Assembly (NCBI GenBank): GCA_910588125.1
Contig: CAJUPI010000004.1
Location: 1-64,000 of the forward strand
Direction of reading: 5' to 3'
Length of the DNA stretch: 64,000 bases
Source of the DNA: an uncultured Lachnospiraceae bacterium
Lineage (GTDB): Bacteria; Bacillota; Clostridia; Lachnospirales; Lachnospiraceae
The number at the start of each line of letters is the position of its first letter. Within the stretch, counting starts at the first letter, position 1. Below the pieces are notes generated by a model. That model did no database searches, was not told the origin of the DNA, and saw only the letters and a program-made list of their open reading frames with translations. This document shows, piece by piece, positions 16,063 through 23,480 of this stretch. A program made the translations under genes and the position numbers.

Positions 16063-16368
16063 ATGACAAACCAGGATAGAAGGAAAAATCCTCATAATGA
16101 GGGAATGATGTTGGATTTGATGTATATTGTAATAGGGGTTCTGGTGGTGATTTGTGCGGTGCTGGCATTTCTGGATCCGGAAAAGAATCAATTTCTGTTT
16201 CCGGTGATCTTCTGGCTGGCCGGCCTTCTGAATGGTGTCAGCGGCTGGTATAAGCTGAAATACAGCGGCAGGGACAAAAAGAGGAGATTCGGAGGCATAT
16301 CCTTATGCCTGTGCGCTGGGATCCTGGTGTTGCTTGGCGTTGCCAGCGCTATCAGCATTCGGAGGTAA
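16063..16368 (+). CDS. Small membrane protein of unknown function
   Basis: 101 aa with a charged N-terminus (TNQDRRKNPHNE) and three predicted membrane helices: MYIVIGVLVVICAVLAF, FPVIFWLAGLLNGVSGWY and ISLCLCAGILVLLGVASA. A basic loop (KLKYSGRDKKRRF) separates the second and third. It resembles small hypothetical membrane proteins common in Lachnospiraceae. It lies 9 bases after argF and ends 2 bases before birA, so it is probably cotranscribed with them. No function can be given. Confidence 0.7.
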   Translation: MTNQDRRKNPHNEGMMLDLMYIVIGVLVVICAVLAFLDPEKNQFLFPVIFWLAGLLNGVSGWYKLKYSGRDKKRRFGGISLCLCAGILVLLGVASAISIRR

Positions 16369-16370
16369 CT

Positions 16371-17348
16371 GTGAAGACGAAAATATTAAAGGTGCTGAAA
16401 AGTACTTCCGAGTATGTATCCGGCCAGGAACTGTGTGAAAGCCTGGGAGTATCGAGGACTGCCGTGTGGAAGGTGATCCGGCAGCTTGAGGAGGACGGAT
16501 ATCGGATTGAAGCGGTTCGCAACCGTGGTTACCGCCTTTTGGAAGGTGAAGATGTATTTACAGGTGAGGAGATCCGCAGCATTCTCCATACGAAACAGGC
16601 CGGCCAGAACCTGGTGTTTTTGGATATAGTGGATTCCACAAACAATGAGGCCAGGCGTCAGGCGGAACAGGGAGCGCCGGAGGGTACCCTGGTGGTGGCG
16701 GTGGAACAAAATGCTGGAAAAGGGCGGCGGGGAAGATCCTGGATTTCACCCAAAGGAACAGGCATTTGGATGAGCCTGATCCTGAGGCCGGAGATTCCGC
16801 CGGAATATGCGTCCATGCTGACATTGGTAGCTGCCCTGGCGGTAGAATCCGCGATTTGCCGGGTGACAGGGCTGGCGGGGAAGATCAAATGGCCGAACGA
16901 TGTGATCCTGGATGACAAAAAGGTCTGCGGGATTTTGACCGAGATGAGTACAGAGATGGAGAGGATTCATTATGTAGTGATTGGTATCGGTATTAATGTC
17001 GGCATTTCGGAATTTCCCAAGGAGCTGGAGAACAAGGCAACCTCGCTGCTTTTATGTACGGGCAGGACAGTAAGCCGGGCTCAGCTGACAGCGGCAGTGG
17101 CGGAGGCATGGGAGGAGTATTATGAAAGATTTTTGCCGGCGCTTAATCTTGGGCCGCTGATGGAAGAATATAATAATAATCTGGTGAACCGGGACCGGGA
17201 GGTAAAAGTACTGGCGCCTGGCGATACCTATACGGGAATTTGCCGGGGAATCAATGAGAAAGGGGAGCTTCTGGTAGAGACATCCGGCGGTATGCGAGTG
17301 GTGGTGTCCGGAGAAGTATCTGTCCGGGGAATTTATGGATATGTATGA
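16371..17348 (+). CDS. birA: Bifunctional biotin--[acetyl-CoA-carboxylase] ligase / biotin repressor
   Basis: 325 aa from the GTG at 16371, chosen because GGAGG lies at 16361-16365 and the sequence then starts as KTKILKVLKSTSEYVSGQEL; a longer frame would run through the preceding gene. The N-terminal winged helix (ELCESLGVSRTAVWKVIRQL) marks the regulatory form of BirA. The ligase domain has the biotin/ATP loop GKGRRGRSWISPKGTGIW and KWPNDVILDDKKVCGIL with the catalytic-region Lys, then a C-terminal SH3-like cap. It attaches biotin to carrier proteins and probably represses biotin genes, which are not in the window. It overlaps mutY by 14 bases. Confidence 0.95.
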   Translation: MKTKILKVLKSTSEYVSGQELCESLGVSRTAVWKVIRQLEEDGYRIEAVRNRGYRLLEGEDVFTGEEIRSILHTKQAGQNLVFLDIVDSTNNEARRQAEQGAPEGTLVVAVEQNAGKGRRGRSWISPKGTGIWMSLILRPEIPPEYASMLTLVAALAVESAICRVTGLAGKIKWPNDVILDDKKVCGILTEMSTEMERIHYVVIGIGINVGISEFPKELENKATSLLLCTGRTVSRAQLTAAVAEAWEEYYERFLPALNLGPLMEEYNNNLVNRDREVKVLAPGDTYTGICRGINEKGELLVETSGGMRVVVSGEVSVRGIYGYV

Positions 17349-18417
17349 TAATGGAGCAAAAGCGCCTCAAATGACGGATCTGGAGCGTCTCCGGTCAGTC
17401 AATGAACCGTTGCTTAAATGGTATTGTTTGAATGCCAGGGAGCTTCCCTGGAGGGAGAATCCTCTGCCTTACCGGGTTTGGATCTCTGAAATCATGCTTC
17501 AACAAACAAGGATTGAGGCAGTAAAACCTTATTTTGAGCGTTTTATGAAAGAGCTTCCGGATGTGACGGATTTGGCTAAAGTAGAAGAAGACCGTCTGAT
17601 GAAACTGTGGGAGGGCTTAGGATATTATAGCCGGGCCAGGAATTTAAAAAAGGCAGCAGAACAGATTGTCAATGAATATGGCGGGCAGATGCCTTCGTGC
17701 TATCAACAGTTGGTAAAGCTGCCGGGAATCGGCAGTTATACGGCAGGTGCGATTGCATCTATTGCCTATAATGAGACAGTGCCTGCCGTGGACGGCAATG
17801 TACTGCGAGTGCTTTCTCGGGTATTGGCAAGCCGGGAAGATATTTTGAAGCAGTCTGTTAAAAAGCGGATGGAGGTTATGCTGAGGGAAACCATGCCAAA
17901 GGAGGCAGGGGCTTTTAATCAGGGGATCATGGAGTTGGGGGAGACGATCTGCATACCGAATGGAAAACCGCGATGTGAGGAATGCCCGCTGATGCAGCTT
18001 TGTCTTGCCTGCCAGGAAAAGCTTACAGATGAGATCCCGTTTAAGACAGCTCCTAAAAAGCGCCGGTGTGAGGAACGTACGGTATGTATTCTGGAATATC
18101 ATAATCAGATCGGAATCCGCAAACGAAAAGCAACCGGGCTTTTGGCGTCTCTTTATGAGCTTCCCAATGTGGAAGGATACCTAAAGCCCGAACAGTTGGC
18201 AGAGGCATTTGGACTGGATTCTGAGGCCATTATCAGCTGCGAGCCATTACCGGCGGCAAAACATATTTTTTCGCATGTGGAATGGCATATGGCCGGATAT
18301 CGGATTCGTCTTGGCCGGGAACTGCCAAAAACTTATATTTCCGTACAAAAAGAAGAATTAAAGACAATTTATCCGTTGCCGAATGCGTTTGGCAGGTATA
18401 CAAAGCTGATAAAATGA
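17335..18417 (+). CDS. mutY: A/G-specific adenine DNA glycosylase
   Basis: 360 aa. Removes adenine mispaired with 8-oxoguanine. The HhH-GPD fold is intact: EIMLQQTRIEAVKPYF holds the catalytic Glu, LPGIGSYTAGAIASIAY is the helix-hairpin-helix, and AVDGNVLRVLSR holds the catalytic Asp. The 4Fe-4S loop is CIPNGKPRCEECPLMQLC (Cys-x6-7-Cys-x2-Cys-x5-Cys). The C-terminal NUDIX-like domain that recognises 8-oxoG is present though divergent (HIFSHVEWHMAGYRI). The ATG at 17335 overlaps birA by 14 bases; ATG 17341 or 17371 are alternatives. Confidence 0.95.
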   Translation: MDMYDNGAKAPQMTDLERLRSVNEPLLKWYCLNARELPWRENPLPYRVWISEIMLQQTRIEAVKPYFERFMKELPDVTDLAKVEEDRLMKLWEGLGYYSRARNLKKAAEQIVNEYGGQMPSCYQQLVKLPGIGSYTAGAIASIAYNETVPAVDGNVLRVLSRVLASREDILKQSVKKRMEVMLRETMPKEAGAFNQGIMELGETICIPNGKPRCEECPLMQLCLACQEKLTDEIPFKTAPKKRRCEERTVCILEYHNQIGIRKRKATGLLASLYELPNVEGYLKPEQLAEAFGLDSEAIISCEPLPAAKHIFSHVEWHMAGYRIRLGRELPKTYISVQKEELKTIYPLPNAFGRYTKLIK

Positions 18418-18446
18418 GGATAATGAAAGGGAGGTGACGATCCGGC

Positions 18447-19385
18447 ATGGAGAAAGAAAAGAAGTTGCTGCTGGTGATCAATCCCAAATCAGGTAAGGGG
18501 CAGATCAAAAACCGGCTTTTGGAAATTCTTGATATTTTTACAAAGGCAGGCTATGAGATTCGAATACACATTACCCAGGAAGCCATGGAGGCGAAAGCTG
18601 TAGTTGCGCGGTGGGGCGGCGAGGTGGACCTGGTGGTCTGCAGCGGCGGAGACGGCACGCTCAATGAGACGGTTTCCGGAATGATGGAATTGGCTCATTG
18701 TCCGGAGCTGGGGTATATTCCGGCAGGATCCACGAACGATTTTGCAAGAAGCCTTCGCATACCCCGGCAGATGGCCGCCGCTGCCCTGGCAGTCACAACA
18801 GGGGAGCCTTATGCTATTGATATCGGGAGATTCTGCCAGGAACGTTATTTCATTTATGTTGCCGGATTTGGGGCTTTTACCGAGGTGTCTTATCTGACAT
18901 CTCAGGATAAAAAGAACCTGCTGGGGCACCAGGCATATGTGCTGGAAGGGGTAAAGAGCCTTTCTTCGATCAAATCCTACCCGATGAAGGTTACGGGAGG
19001 AGAAGAAGATTGTGAAGGGGATTTTATTTTTGGCATGGTAACTAATACGATTAGCGTCGGCGGATTTAAGGGATTAGTGAACCAGGATGTATCTCTGTGT
19101 GACGGACAGTTTGAGGTGCTGTTGATCGAGACGCCCAAGACGCCGCTGGAGCTGAGCAGTATTGTATCCAGCCTTCTGTTAAAGGATGACAAATGTGAGC
19201 TGGTCCACAAGTTCAAAGCGAATTCTCTGACAGTAGAGTCAGAAGAACCGGTGGACTGGGTATTGGATGGAGAGTTTGGCGGCAGCCACAGCCAGGTACA
19301 GCTGGAAAACCTTTGTCAGCAGGTTAAGATCCGGAGAGTTTTGCCAAAAGCTTTAAAAACCGGATCGTTACAGAAAATGACATAA
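18447..19385 (+). CDS. Diacylglycerol/lipid kinase family protein (DgkB/YegS-like)
   Basis: 312 aa soluble lipid kinase. The first motif LLLVINPKSGKGQIKNRL and the nucleotide loop VVCSGGDGTLNETVSGMM are diagnostic; GYIPAGSTNDFARSL is the third conserved block. The C-terminal beta-sandwich ends with PVDWVLDGEFGG, where Asp/Glu residues are typical of the family. It probably phosphorylates diacylglycerol or a related lipid; the precise substrate is not deducible. AGGTGACG precedes the ATG at a slightly long spacing. It follows mutY by 29 bases and is followed by the sigma-factor promoter. Confidence 0.9.
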   Translation: MEKEKKLLLVINPKSGKGQIKNRLLEILDIFTKAGYEIRIHITQEAMEAKAVVARWGGEVDLVVCSGGDGTLNETVSGMMELAHCPELGYIPAGSTNDFARSLRIPRQMAAAALAVTTGEPYAIDIGRFCQERYFIYVAGFGAFTEVSYLTSQDKKNLLGHQAYVLEGVKSLSSIKSYPMKVTGGEEDCEGDFIFGMVTNTISVGGFKGLVNQDVSLCDGQFEVLLIETPKTPLELSSIVSSLLLKDDKCELVHKFKANSLTVESEEPVDWVLDGEFGGSHSQVQLENLCQQVKIRRVLPKALKTGSLQKMT

Positions 19386-19411
19386 AAAATGACAAATTTA
19401 GAAAGAATATG

Positions 19412-19440
19412 TTGAAATTTGGAATTCACTGATATATAAT
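19412..19440 (+). promoter_or_regulatory. Promoter of the primary sigma factor gene
   Basis: TTGAAA (19412-19417), a 17-base spacer and TATAAT (19435-19440), 50 bases before the GTG start. The region also fits a sigma-A consensus without extra operators. Confidence 0.8.
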
Positions 19441-19489
19441 GATAAGTTGAACAGGTTCTGAAGTTACCCTTAAGTGAAAGGACGTTACC

Positions 19490-20620
19490 GTGGAAAAAGA
19501 CAATTTTTTAGAAAAGCTCAAAAAGCTAGTGGAAGTTGCCAAAACGAAGCATAACGCATTGGATGTGGCAGAGATCAATGATTTTTTTATGGGAGATAGC
19601 CTGACACCCGAGCAGATGGAACAGATTTATAATTATCTGGAAGAGCGCCGGATAGATGTGATCCCGATCATTGATGAGAGCCTGATGGCGGAGGATCCGC
19701 TCCTTCTGGACGATGATGACTTTGCCGGAGATGACAGTTTCTTAAAAGAAGCCGAAGAGATTGATCTGGAAGCGGTAGACCTTCTGGAGGGTATCGGTAC
19801 TGAGGATCCGGTGCGGATGTATTTGAAAGAGATTGGCACGGTGCCGCTTCTCAGCGCAGATGAGGAATTGGTATTGGCCAAGAGAAAAGCAGAGGGAGAT
19901 GAACATGCCAAGGAGCGCCTGATCGAGGCGAATCTTCGGCTGGTAGTCAGCATTGCCAAACGATATACCGGCAGAGGCATGAGTTTCCTGGATTTGGTGC
20001 AGGAAGGCAATTTAGGCTTGATCAAGGGCGTGGAAAAATTTGACTATACAAAGGGATATAAGCTGAGTACATATGCTACTTGGTGGATTCGGCAGTCTGT
20101 GACCAGGGCGCTTGCAGACCAGGCACGTACCATCCGTGTACCGGTGCATATGGTAGAGACGATCAATAAGATGTCAAAGATGCAGCGGAAACTGACTCTG
20201 GAGCTGGGCTATGAGCCTTCAGTGATGGAGCTGGCAGATGCGTTGGATATGTCGGAGGAGAAGGTGATGGAGATCATGCAGATCGCCAGGGAGCCAGCCT
20301 CGTTAGAGACGCCGATTGGGGAAGAGGATGATTCCAACTTAGGTGATTTTGTGGCGGATAACAACGTAGTTACCCCGGAAGGGAACGTGGAATCCGTGAT
20401 GCTAAGAGAGCATATTGATGCACTGCTGGGAGATCTCAAGGAGCGTGAGCGTCAGGTGATTGTGCTTCGGTTTGGTCTGGAGGATGGACATCCCCGGACA
20501 CTGGAAGAAGTGGGTAAGGAATTTAATGTTACCCGTGAGCGTATCCGTCAGATTGAAGCCAAGGCATTGCGCAAGCTGCGTAATCCTGTGCGGAGTAAGA
20601 GGATTCGGGATTTTCTTTAA
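19490..20620 (+). CDS. rpoD: RNA polymerase primary sigma factor (RpoD/SigA)
   Basis: 376 aa, starting at GTG (AAAGGACG is the likely ribosome binding site). Region 1.1 is short; an acidic stretch (LLLDDDDFAGDD) precedes region 1.2 (EDPVRMYLKEIGTVPLLSAD). Regions 2.1-2.4 are canonical (ANLRLVVSIAKRYTGRGMSF; DLVQEGNLGLIKGVEKFDY; STYATWWIRQSVTRALADQ), as are 3 and 4.2 (GKEFNVTRERIRQIEAKALR). Size and motifs fit the housekeeping factor of Gram-positive bacteria. Its usual upstream neighbour dnaG is absent here; a lipid kinase gene takes that place. A second rpoD copy elsewhere would be possible. Confidence 0.94.
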   Translation: MEKDNFLEKLKKLVEVAKTKHNALDVAEINDFFMGDSLTPEQMEQIYNYLEERRIDVIPIIDESLMAEDPLLLDDDDFAGDDSFLKEAEEIDLEAVDLLEGIGTEDPVRMYLKEIGTVPLLSADEELVLAKRKAEGDEHAKERLIEANLRLVVSIAKRYTGRGMSFLDLVQEGNLGLIKGVEKFDYTKGYKLSTYATWWIRQSVTRALADQARTIRVPVHMVETINKMSKMQRKLTLELGYEPSVMELADALDMSEEKVMEIMQIAREPASLETPIGEEDDSNLGDFVADNNVVTPEGNVESVMLREHIDALLGDLKERERQVIVLRFGLEDGHPRTLEEVGKEFNVTRERIRQIEAKALRKLRNPVRSKRIRDFL

Positions 20621-20645
20621 TTTCAATTGTTATTCGGAGGCTTTT

Positions 20646-21281
20646 ATGAATCGCAGGAATTATCAGAGGGAATTAGAGACTATTATACAAGAGAATGAAA
20701 AAAGGAGCCGGATACCCCGGCTCCTTCTACATAGCTGTTGCGCGCCCTGTAGCAGCTATGTGCTGGAGTATTTGTCCCAGTATTTTGAAATTACAGTTTT
20801 TTACTACAATCCTAATATCTCACCTCGGGAGGAGTATGAGAAGAGAATCAAAGAGCAGCAGCATCTGATTGAAATATTGCCGGCGCATTATGCGATTCAT
20901 ATGATAGCGGGCCCTTACGAGCCCCAGCGTTTTTATGAGATGGCCAGAGGGTTAGAGCAGGAGCCGGAAGGCGGGATACGCTGCCAGGGATGCTATCGTC
21001 TGCGTTTGGAGGAAGCTGCCAGGCTGGCAGCCGAAGGAGGCTATGATTATTTTACCACGACTCTGACTATTAGTCCTTTAAAAAATGCAGAATGGCTGAA
21101 TGAGATAGGAGAGGAACTAGGACAGACATACCATGTCAGACATCTGTCTTCTGATTTCAAAAAAAAGAATGGCTATAAACGTTCTGTGGAACTGTCTGAG
21201 AAGTACGGTTTATACCGGCAGGATTATTGCGGATGTGTATTTTCCAAAGCAGAAAGAGAACGCAAAAATCAGGAAAGGTAA
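20646..21281 (+). CDS. queH: Epoxyqueuosine reductase QueH
   Basis: 211 aa from the ATG at 20646, set by GGAGG at 20636-20640. Catalyses the last step of queuosine synthesis, reducing epoxyqueuosine in tRNA. The family's Cys-rich motifs are all present: LLLHSCCAPCSSYVLEYL near the N-terminus, IRCQGCYRLRLEEAA in the middle and DYCGCVFSKAE at the C-terminus. These ligate an iron-sulfur cluster and a second metal site in QueH. A longer open frame begins within rpoD but lacks a ribosome binding site. It follows rpoD by 25 bases and may be cotranscribed with it. Confidence 0.93.
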   Translation: MNRRNYQRELETIIQENEKRSRIPRLLLHSCCAPCSSYVLEYLSQYFEITVFYYNPNISPREEYEKRIKEQQHLIEILPAHYAIHMIAGPYEPQRFYEMARGLEQEPEGGIRCQGCYRLRLEEAARLAAEGGYDYFTTTLTISPLKNAEWLNEIGEELGQTYHVRHLSSDFKKKNGYKRSVELSEKYGLYRQDYCGCVFSKAERERKNQER

Positions 21282-21325
21282 TTATAAAAACATTGTGAAA
21301 AACGCCGGGAAATGCGTCTTTTAAC

Positions 21326-21354
21326 TTGACACTTACCACGATTTGTAATAAAAT
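21326..21354 (+). promoter_or_regulatory. Promoter of ptsH
   Basis: TTGACA (21326-21331), a 17-base spacer and TAAAAT (21349-21354), about 74 bases before the ATG at 21428. Confidence 0.7.
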
Positions 21355-21427
21355 TTTAATGAGAGGTTCGTACTGAAAAAGTGCGGATTTGAGGGATTAT
21401 AAATTAATTATAAAGGAGAAATGTGCC

Positions 21428-21694
21428 ATGCTTAGTAAGACTTTAACCATCGTAAATCCATCCGGACTGCACTTAAGACCCGCGGGTGTTTTGTCCCAGA
21501 CCGCGATGAAGTTTAAATGTGATGTATTGATCGAGTGCGGAGAGAAGAGAATCATCGCTAAGAGCGTATTGAATGTGATGGCGGCCGGTATCAAGTCGGG
21601 AACCGAGATTACGCTGATCTGTGACGGTGAGGATGAGGCCGCCGCGATGGATACGTTGAGCCAGGCGATTGAGAGCGGACTGGGTGAGATGTAA
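21428..21694 (+). CDS. ptsH: HPr phosphocarrier protein
   Basis: 88 aa from the ATG at 21428 (AAAGGAGAA just upstream); a TTG at 21389 would add 13 residues without a good site. It carries both regulatory sites of Gram-positive HPr: the phosphocarrier His15 in GLHLRPAG and Ser46 in AKSVLNVMAAG, the target of HPr kinase. It therefore can serve both PTS transport and carbon catabolite control with CcpA. No ptsI or PTS permease lies in the window. It is followed by an intrinsic terminator. Confidence 0.93.
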   Translation: MLSKTLTIVNPSGLHLRPAGVLSQTAMKFKCDVLIECGEKRIIAKSVLNVMAAGIKSGTEITLICDGEDEAAAMDTLSQAIESGLGEM

Positions 21695-21744
21695 GAATCA
21701 GATATATCTGAACAATGTGCTTTGTCAGACATGAGTGGAAGGAG

Positions 21745-21792
21745 ACACACGTACAGGAGGGCGAGAAGATCGCTGATGTGCGTGTGTTTTTT
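21745..21792 (+). terminator. Terminator of ptsH
   Basis: ACACACG (21745-21751) pairs with CGTGTGT (21781-21787); the loop holds a small GCGA/TCGC stem. TTTTTTGTT follows. Confidence 0.7.
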
Positions 21793-21824
21793 GTTGGGGG
21801 GAGGAGGAAAGAGGGGATCTCGAT

Positions 21825-22008
21825 AGGTACGCCATGGAGGAACGGGCGGACAAAGAACGCCGGGGACAAGGAGGAACCAGGTCTGCCGGTTTTGCTGTTC
21901 CGGGACTTAAGTAATTCTAAAGCCCCTGCAAATGCAAAACTGGCTAGACCTGGTTCCTCCTTGTCCCTGGCGTTCTTTGCCCGCCCGTTCCTCCATGGCT
22001 GTGTATTG
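21825..22008 (+). repeat. Long palindromic element, copy 3 (short form without inner hairpin)
   Basis: Same borders as copy 1: GGTACGCCATGGAGG on the left and CCTCCATGGCTGTGTATTG on the right. The outer arms are the longest of the family, about 65 bases and nearly perfect (21831-21895 against 21932-21999). Their sequence is unlike any other copy. The core is reduced to TTCCGGGACTTAAGT-AATTCTAAAGCCCC-TGCAAATGC, so the inner hairpin present in the other copies is missing at its base. An open frame across the element is a by-product of the palindrome. Confidence 0.82.
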
Positions 22009-22169
22009 TATATAGCACTGCTTATATTTTATAAAATGATTTGACTTGTTTATTTGGAATTGATGTACCGATGGTTCTTTAATTTGTACCCATTTTTTAA
22101 TCTTGGGAATGTCCGGCCATGGAGCAATGACCGGCTGGATCTCCAACATTATGTCATTAAGTTTAGATC
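22009..22169. other. Spacer between palindromic elements
   Basis: About 160 bases, AT-rich, with no convincing gene, promoter or repeat. A short GCCGG/CCGGC pairing near 22110-22140 is the only structure I see. Confidence 0.4.
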
Positions 22170-22432
22170 TGTGAATACTCAGTCATGGAAGAAGGAGCGA
22201 AAAGAGGCGGGAAAAGATCTGCCGCTTTTGACTTTGCAGGGATTTAGAAGTCCTTAAATCTCTGAGTTTTGCCTGGAAACGAAAATCCACTCTGTCTGAG
22301 CGAAGCGAGTTTGGGGATTTTCGTTTTGTTTTTCGCAAAAATCAGAGATTTTAGGAATTCTTAATCCCGAAACCGGAAAAAGTAGCAGATCATTTCCCGC
22401 CTCTTTTCGCTCCTTCTTCTATGGCGTACCTT
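22170..22432 (-). repeat. Long palindromic element, copy 4 (inverted orientation)
   Basis: Borders GTGAATACTCAGTCATGG (left) and ATGGCGTACCTTTTGGG (right). The outer arms are GAAGAAGGAGCGAAAAGAGG (from 22188) against CCTCTTTTCGCTCCTTCTTC (to about 22420), unrelated to other copies. The core TTTGCAGGGATTTAGAAG and ATTCTTAATCCCGAAACC, the second stem TAAATCTCTGAGTTTTGC, and the inner stem AAACGAAAATCC/GGGGATTTTCGTTT follow the family plan. Tip: CTGTCTGAGCGAAGCGAGTT. Confidence 0.85.
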
Positions 22433-22490
22433 TTGGGAAACATTATTGGAGCTCTTGGATAATGGGAAATTTTGTTAATTAAATGTGGGG

Positions 22491-22519
22491 TTGACAAAAT
22501 ATTGAATGGATTATATACT
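22491..22519 (+). promoter_or_regulatory. Promoter of the GntR-TRAP operon
   Basis: TTGACA (22491-22496), a 17-base spacer and TATACT (22514-22519). The expected start of transcription lies at the first base or two of the heptamer repeat tract. Confidence 0.82.
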
Positions 22520-22527
22520 TGTAATAC

Positions 22528-22579
22528 AACTAACAACTAACAACTAACAACTAACAACTAACAACTAACAACTAACAAC
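22528..22579 (+). repeat. Heptanucleotide tandem repeat (AACTAAC)7 in the 5' leader
   Basis: Seven perfect copies of AACTAAC plus three further bases (52 bp), with no mismatch. It starts about 9 bases after the -10 box and ends about 77 bases before the start codon of the GntR gene. Confidence 0.95.
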
Positions 22580-22655
22580 ATAACTAGGGTTATGGGTGAT
22601 TATGGCATGATTTTATTTGTATATGGGGCAAATGAAATCAGAAGGAGGAGAGGCA

Positions 22656-23420
22656 ATGATGCAACCGATTGCTAATGAGAGAAGAGATGATATTGTTTAT
22701 AAGCAGCTTTTGGACAATATTAAAACAGGGGTTTGGAAGAGCGGGGATAAGCTTCCGGCGGAAAATGAGTTGAGCAGAGAGCTGAAGGTAAGCCGTGTGA
22801 CGATACGTGCTGCTTTACAGAGGTTACGTTCAATCGGGCTGGTGGAATCAAAGCATGGAAAAGGTACGTTTGTGTGTCCGAATGAGGATCTGTTTGACTA
22901 TTCTGGGTTTTCTGATACCTTGAATCTGACGGCAAAGGAGTATAAGGAAATTATCCAGTTGCGTGAGGCGATTGAAAAAAGGGCGGTTCAGAATATCGTG
23001 GAAAATGGTCTGACAGGAGATACGGAGGCGTTTTTTTCTGCCTATCAGGGTATGGAGGAAGCAGCCGCAAATTTTGATTATAAAGAATTGACAAAATATG
23101 ACATGATGTTTCATATGGCAGTTATCTTAGCCAGTGATAATTCTCATTTTGTTCAGATTATGAGGATATTCCAGGAAGAATATTATCGGGTTTTATTGGA
23201 GACAAATAAGCTTCTCATGCGGGATTATCCGAATATGGAAAAGGTAAAAAGACATTTTGACGAATGCCTGGTGAATCATAAAAGCCTTCTTGATGCATTG
23301 TTTGGCAATAAAGGGGATGCCATGGAGGAGCAGGAAAAATTCTTGTTAAGGAATAAAGAGAGGATTGAATACTTCTTTCAGAAACATCAGATGGAGCAAG
23401 ATTTGATGAAAGATCGTTAG
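22656..23420 (+). CDS. GntR-family (FadR/FCD type) transcriptional regulator
   Basis: 254 aa from the ATG at 22656 (GAAGGAGGAG just upstream); an earlier TTG adds 13 residues but leaves this strong site unused. The N-terminal winged helix is classic GntR (VWKSGDKLPAENELSRELKV, then SRVTIRAALQRLRSIGLVE, HGKGTFV). The C-terminal ~150 residues form an all-helical FCD effector domain (IIQLREAIEKRAVQNIVENG; FHMAVILASDNSHFVQIMR), in which Asp/His residues usually bind a metal and an organic acid. Probably the local regulator of the downstream dehydratase and TRAP genes, sensing a sugar acid; this is inference from position and family. Confidence 0.93.
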   Translation: MMQPIANERRDDIVYKQLLDNIKTGVWKSGDKLPAENELSRELKVSRVTIRAALQRLRSIGLVESKHGKGTFVCPNEDLFDYSGFSDTLNLTAKEYKEIIQLREAIEKRAVQNIVENGLTGDTEAFFSAYQGMEEAAANFDYKELTKYDMMFHMAVILASDNSHFVQIMRIFQEEYYRVLLETNKLLMRDYPNMEKVKRHFDECLVNHKSLLDALFGNKGDAMEEQEKFLLRNKERIEYFFQKHQMEQDLMKDR

Positions 23421-23480
23421 CGCGCTTCGAGTGGCCATAGAAACGCGCATAATGAAATATAGGATAAGGAGCATGGAAAA

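Noticed and set aside
21715..22044. 110-codon open frame across palindromic element copy 3
   Set aside because: It is explained by the inverted repeat: the codons simply follow the two complementary arms. No ribosome binding site and no protein-like pattern.
22528..22579. CRISPR array
   Set aside because: The unit is only 7 bases, without spacers; it is a simple tandem repeat.
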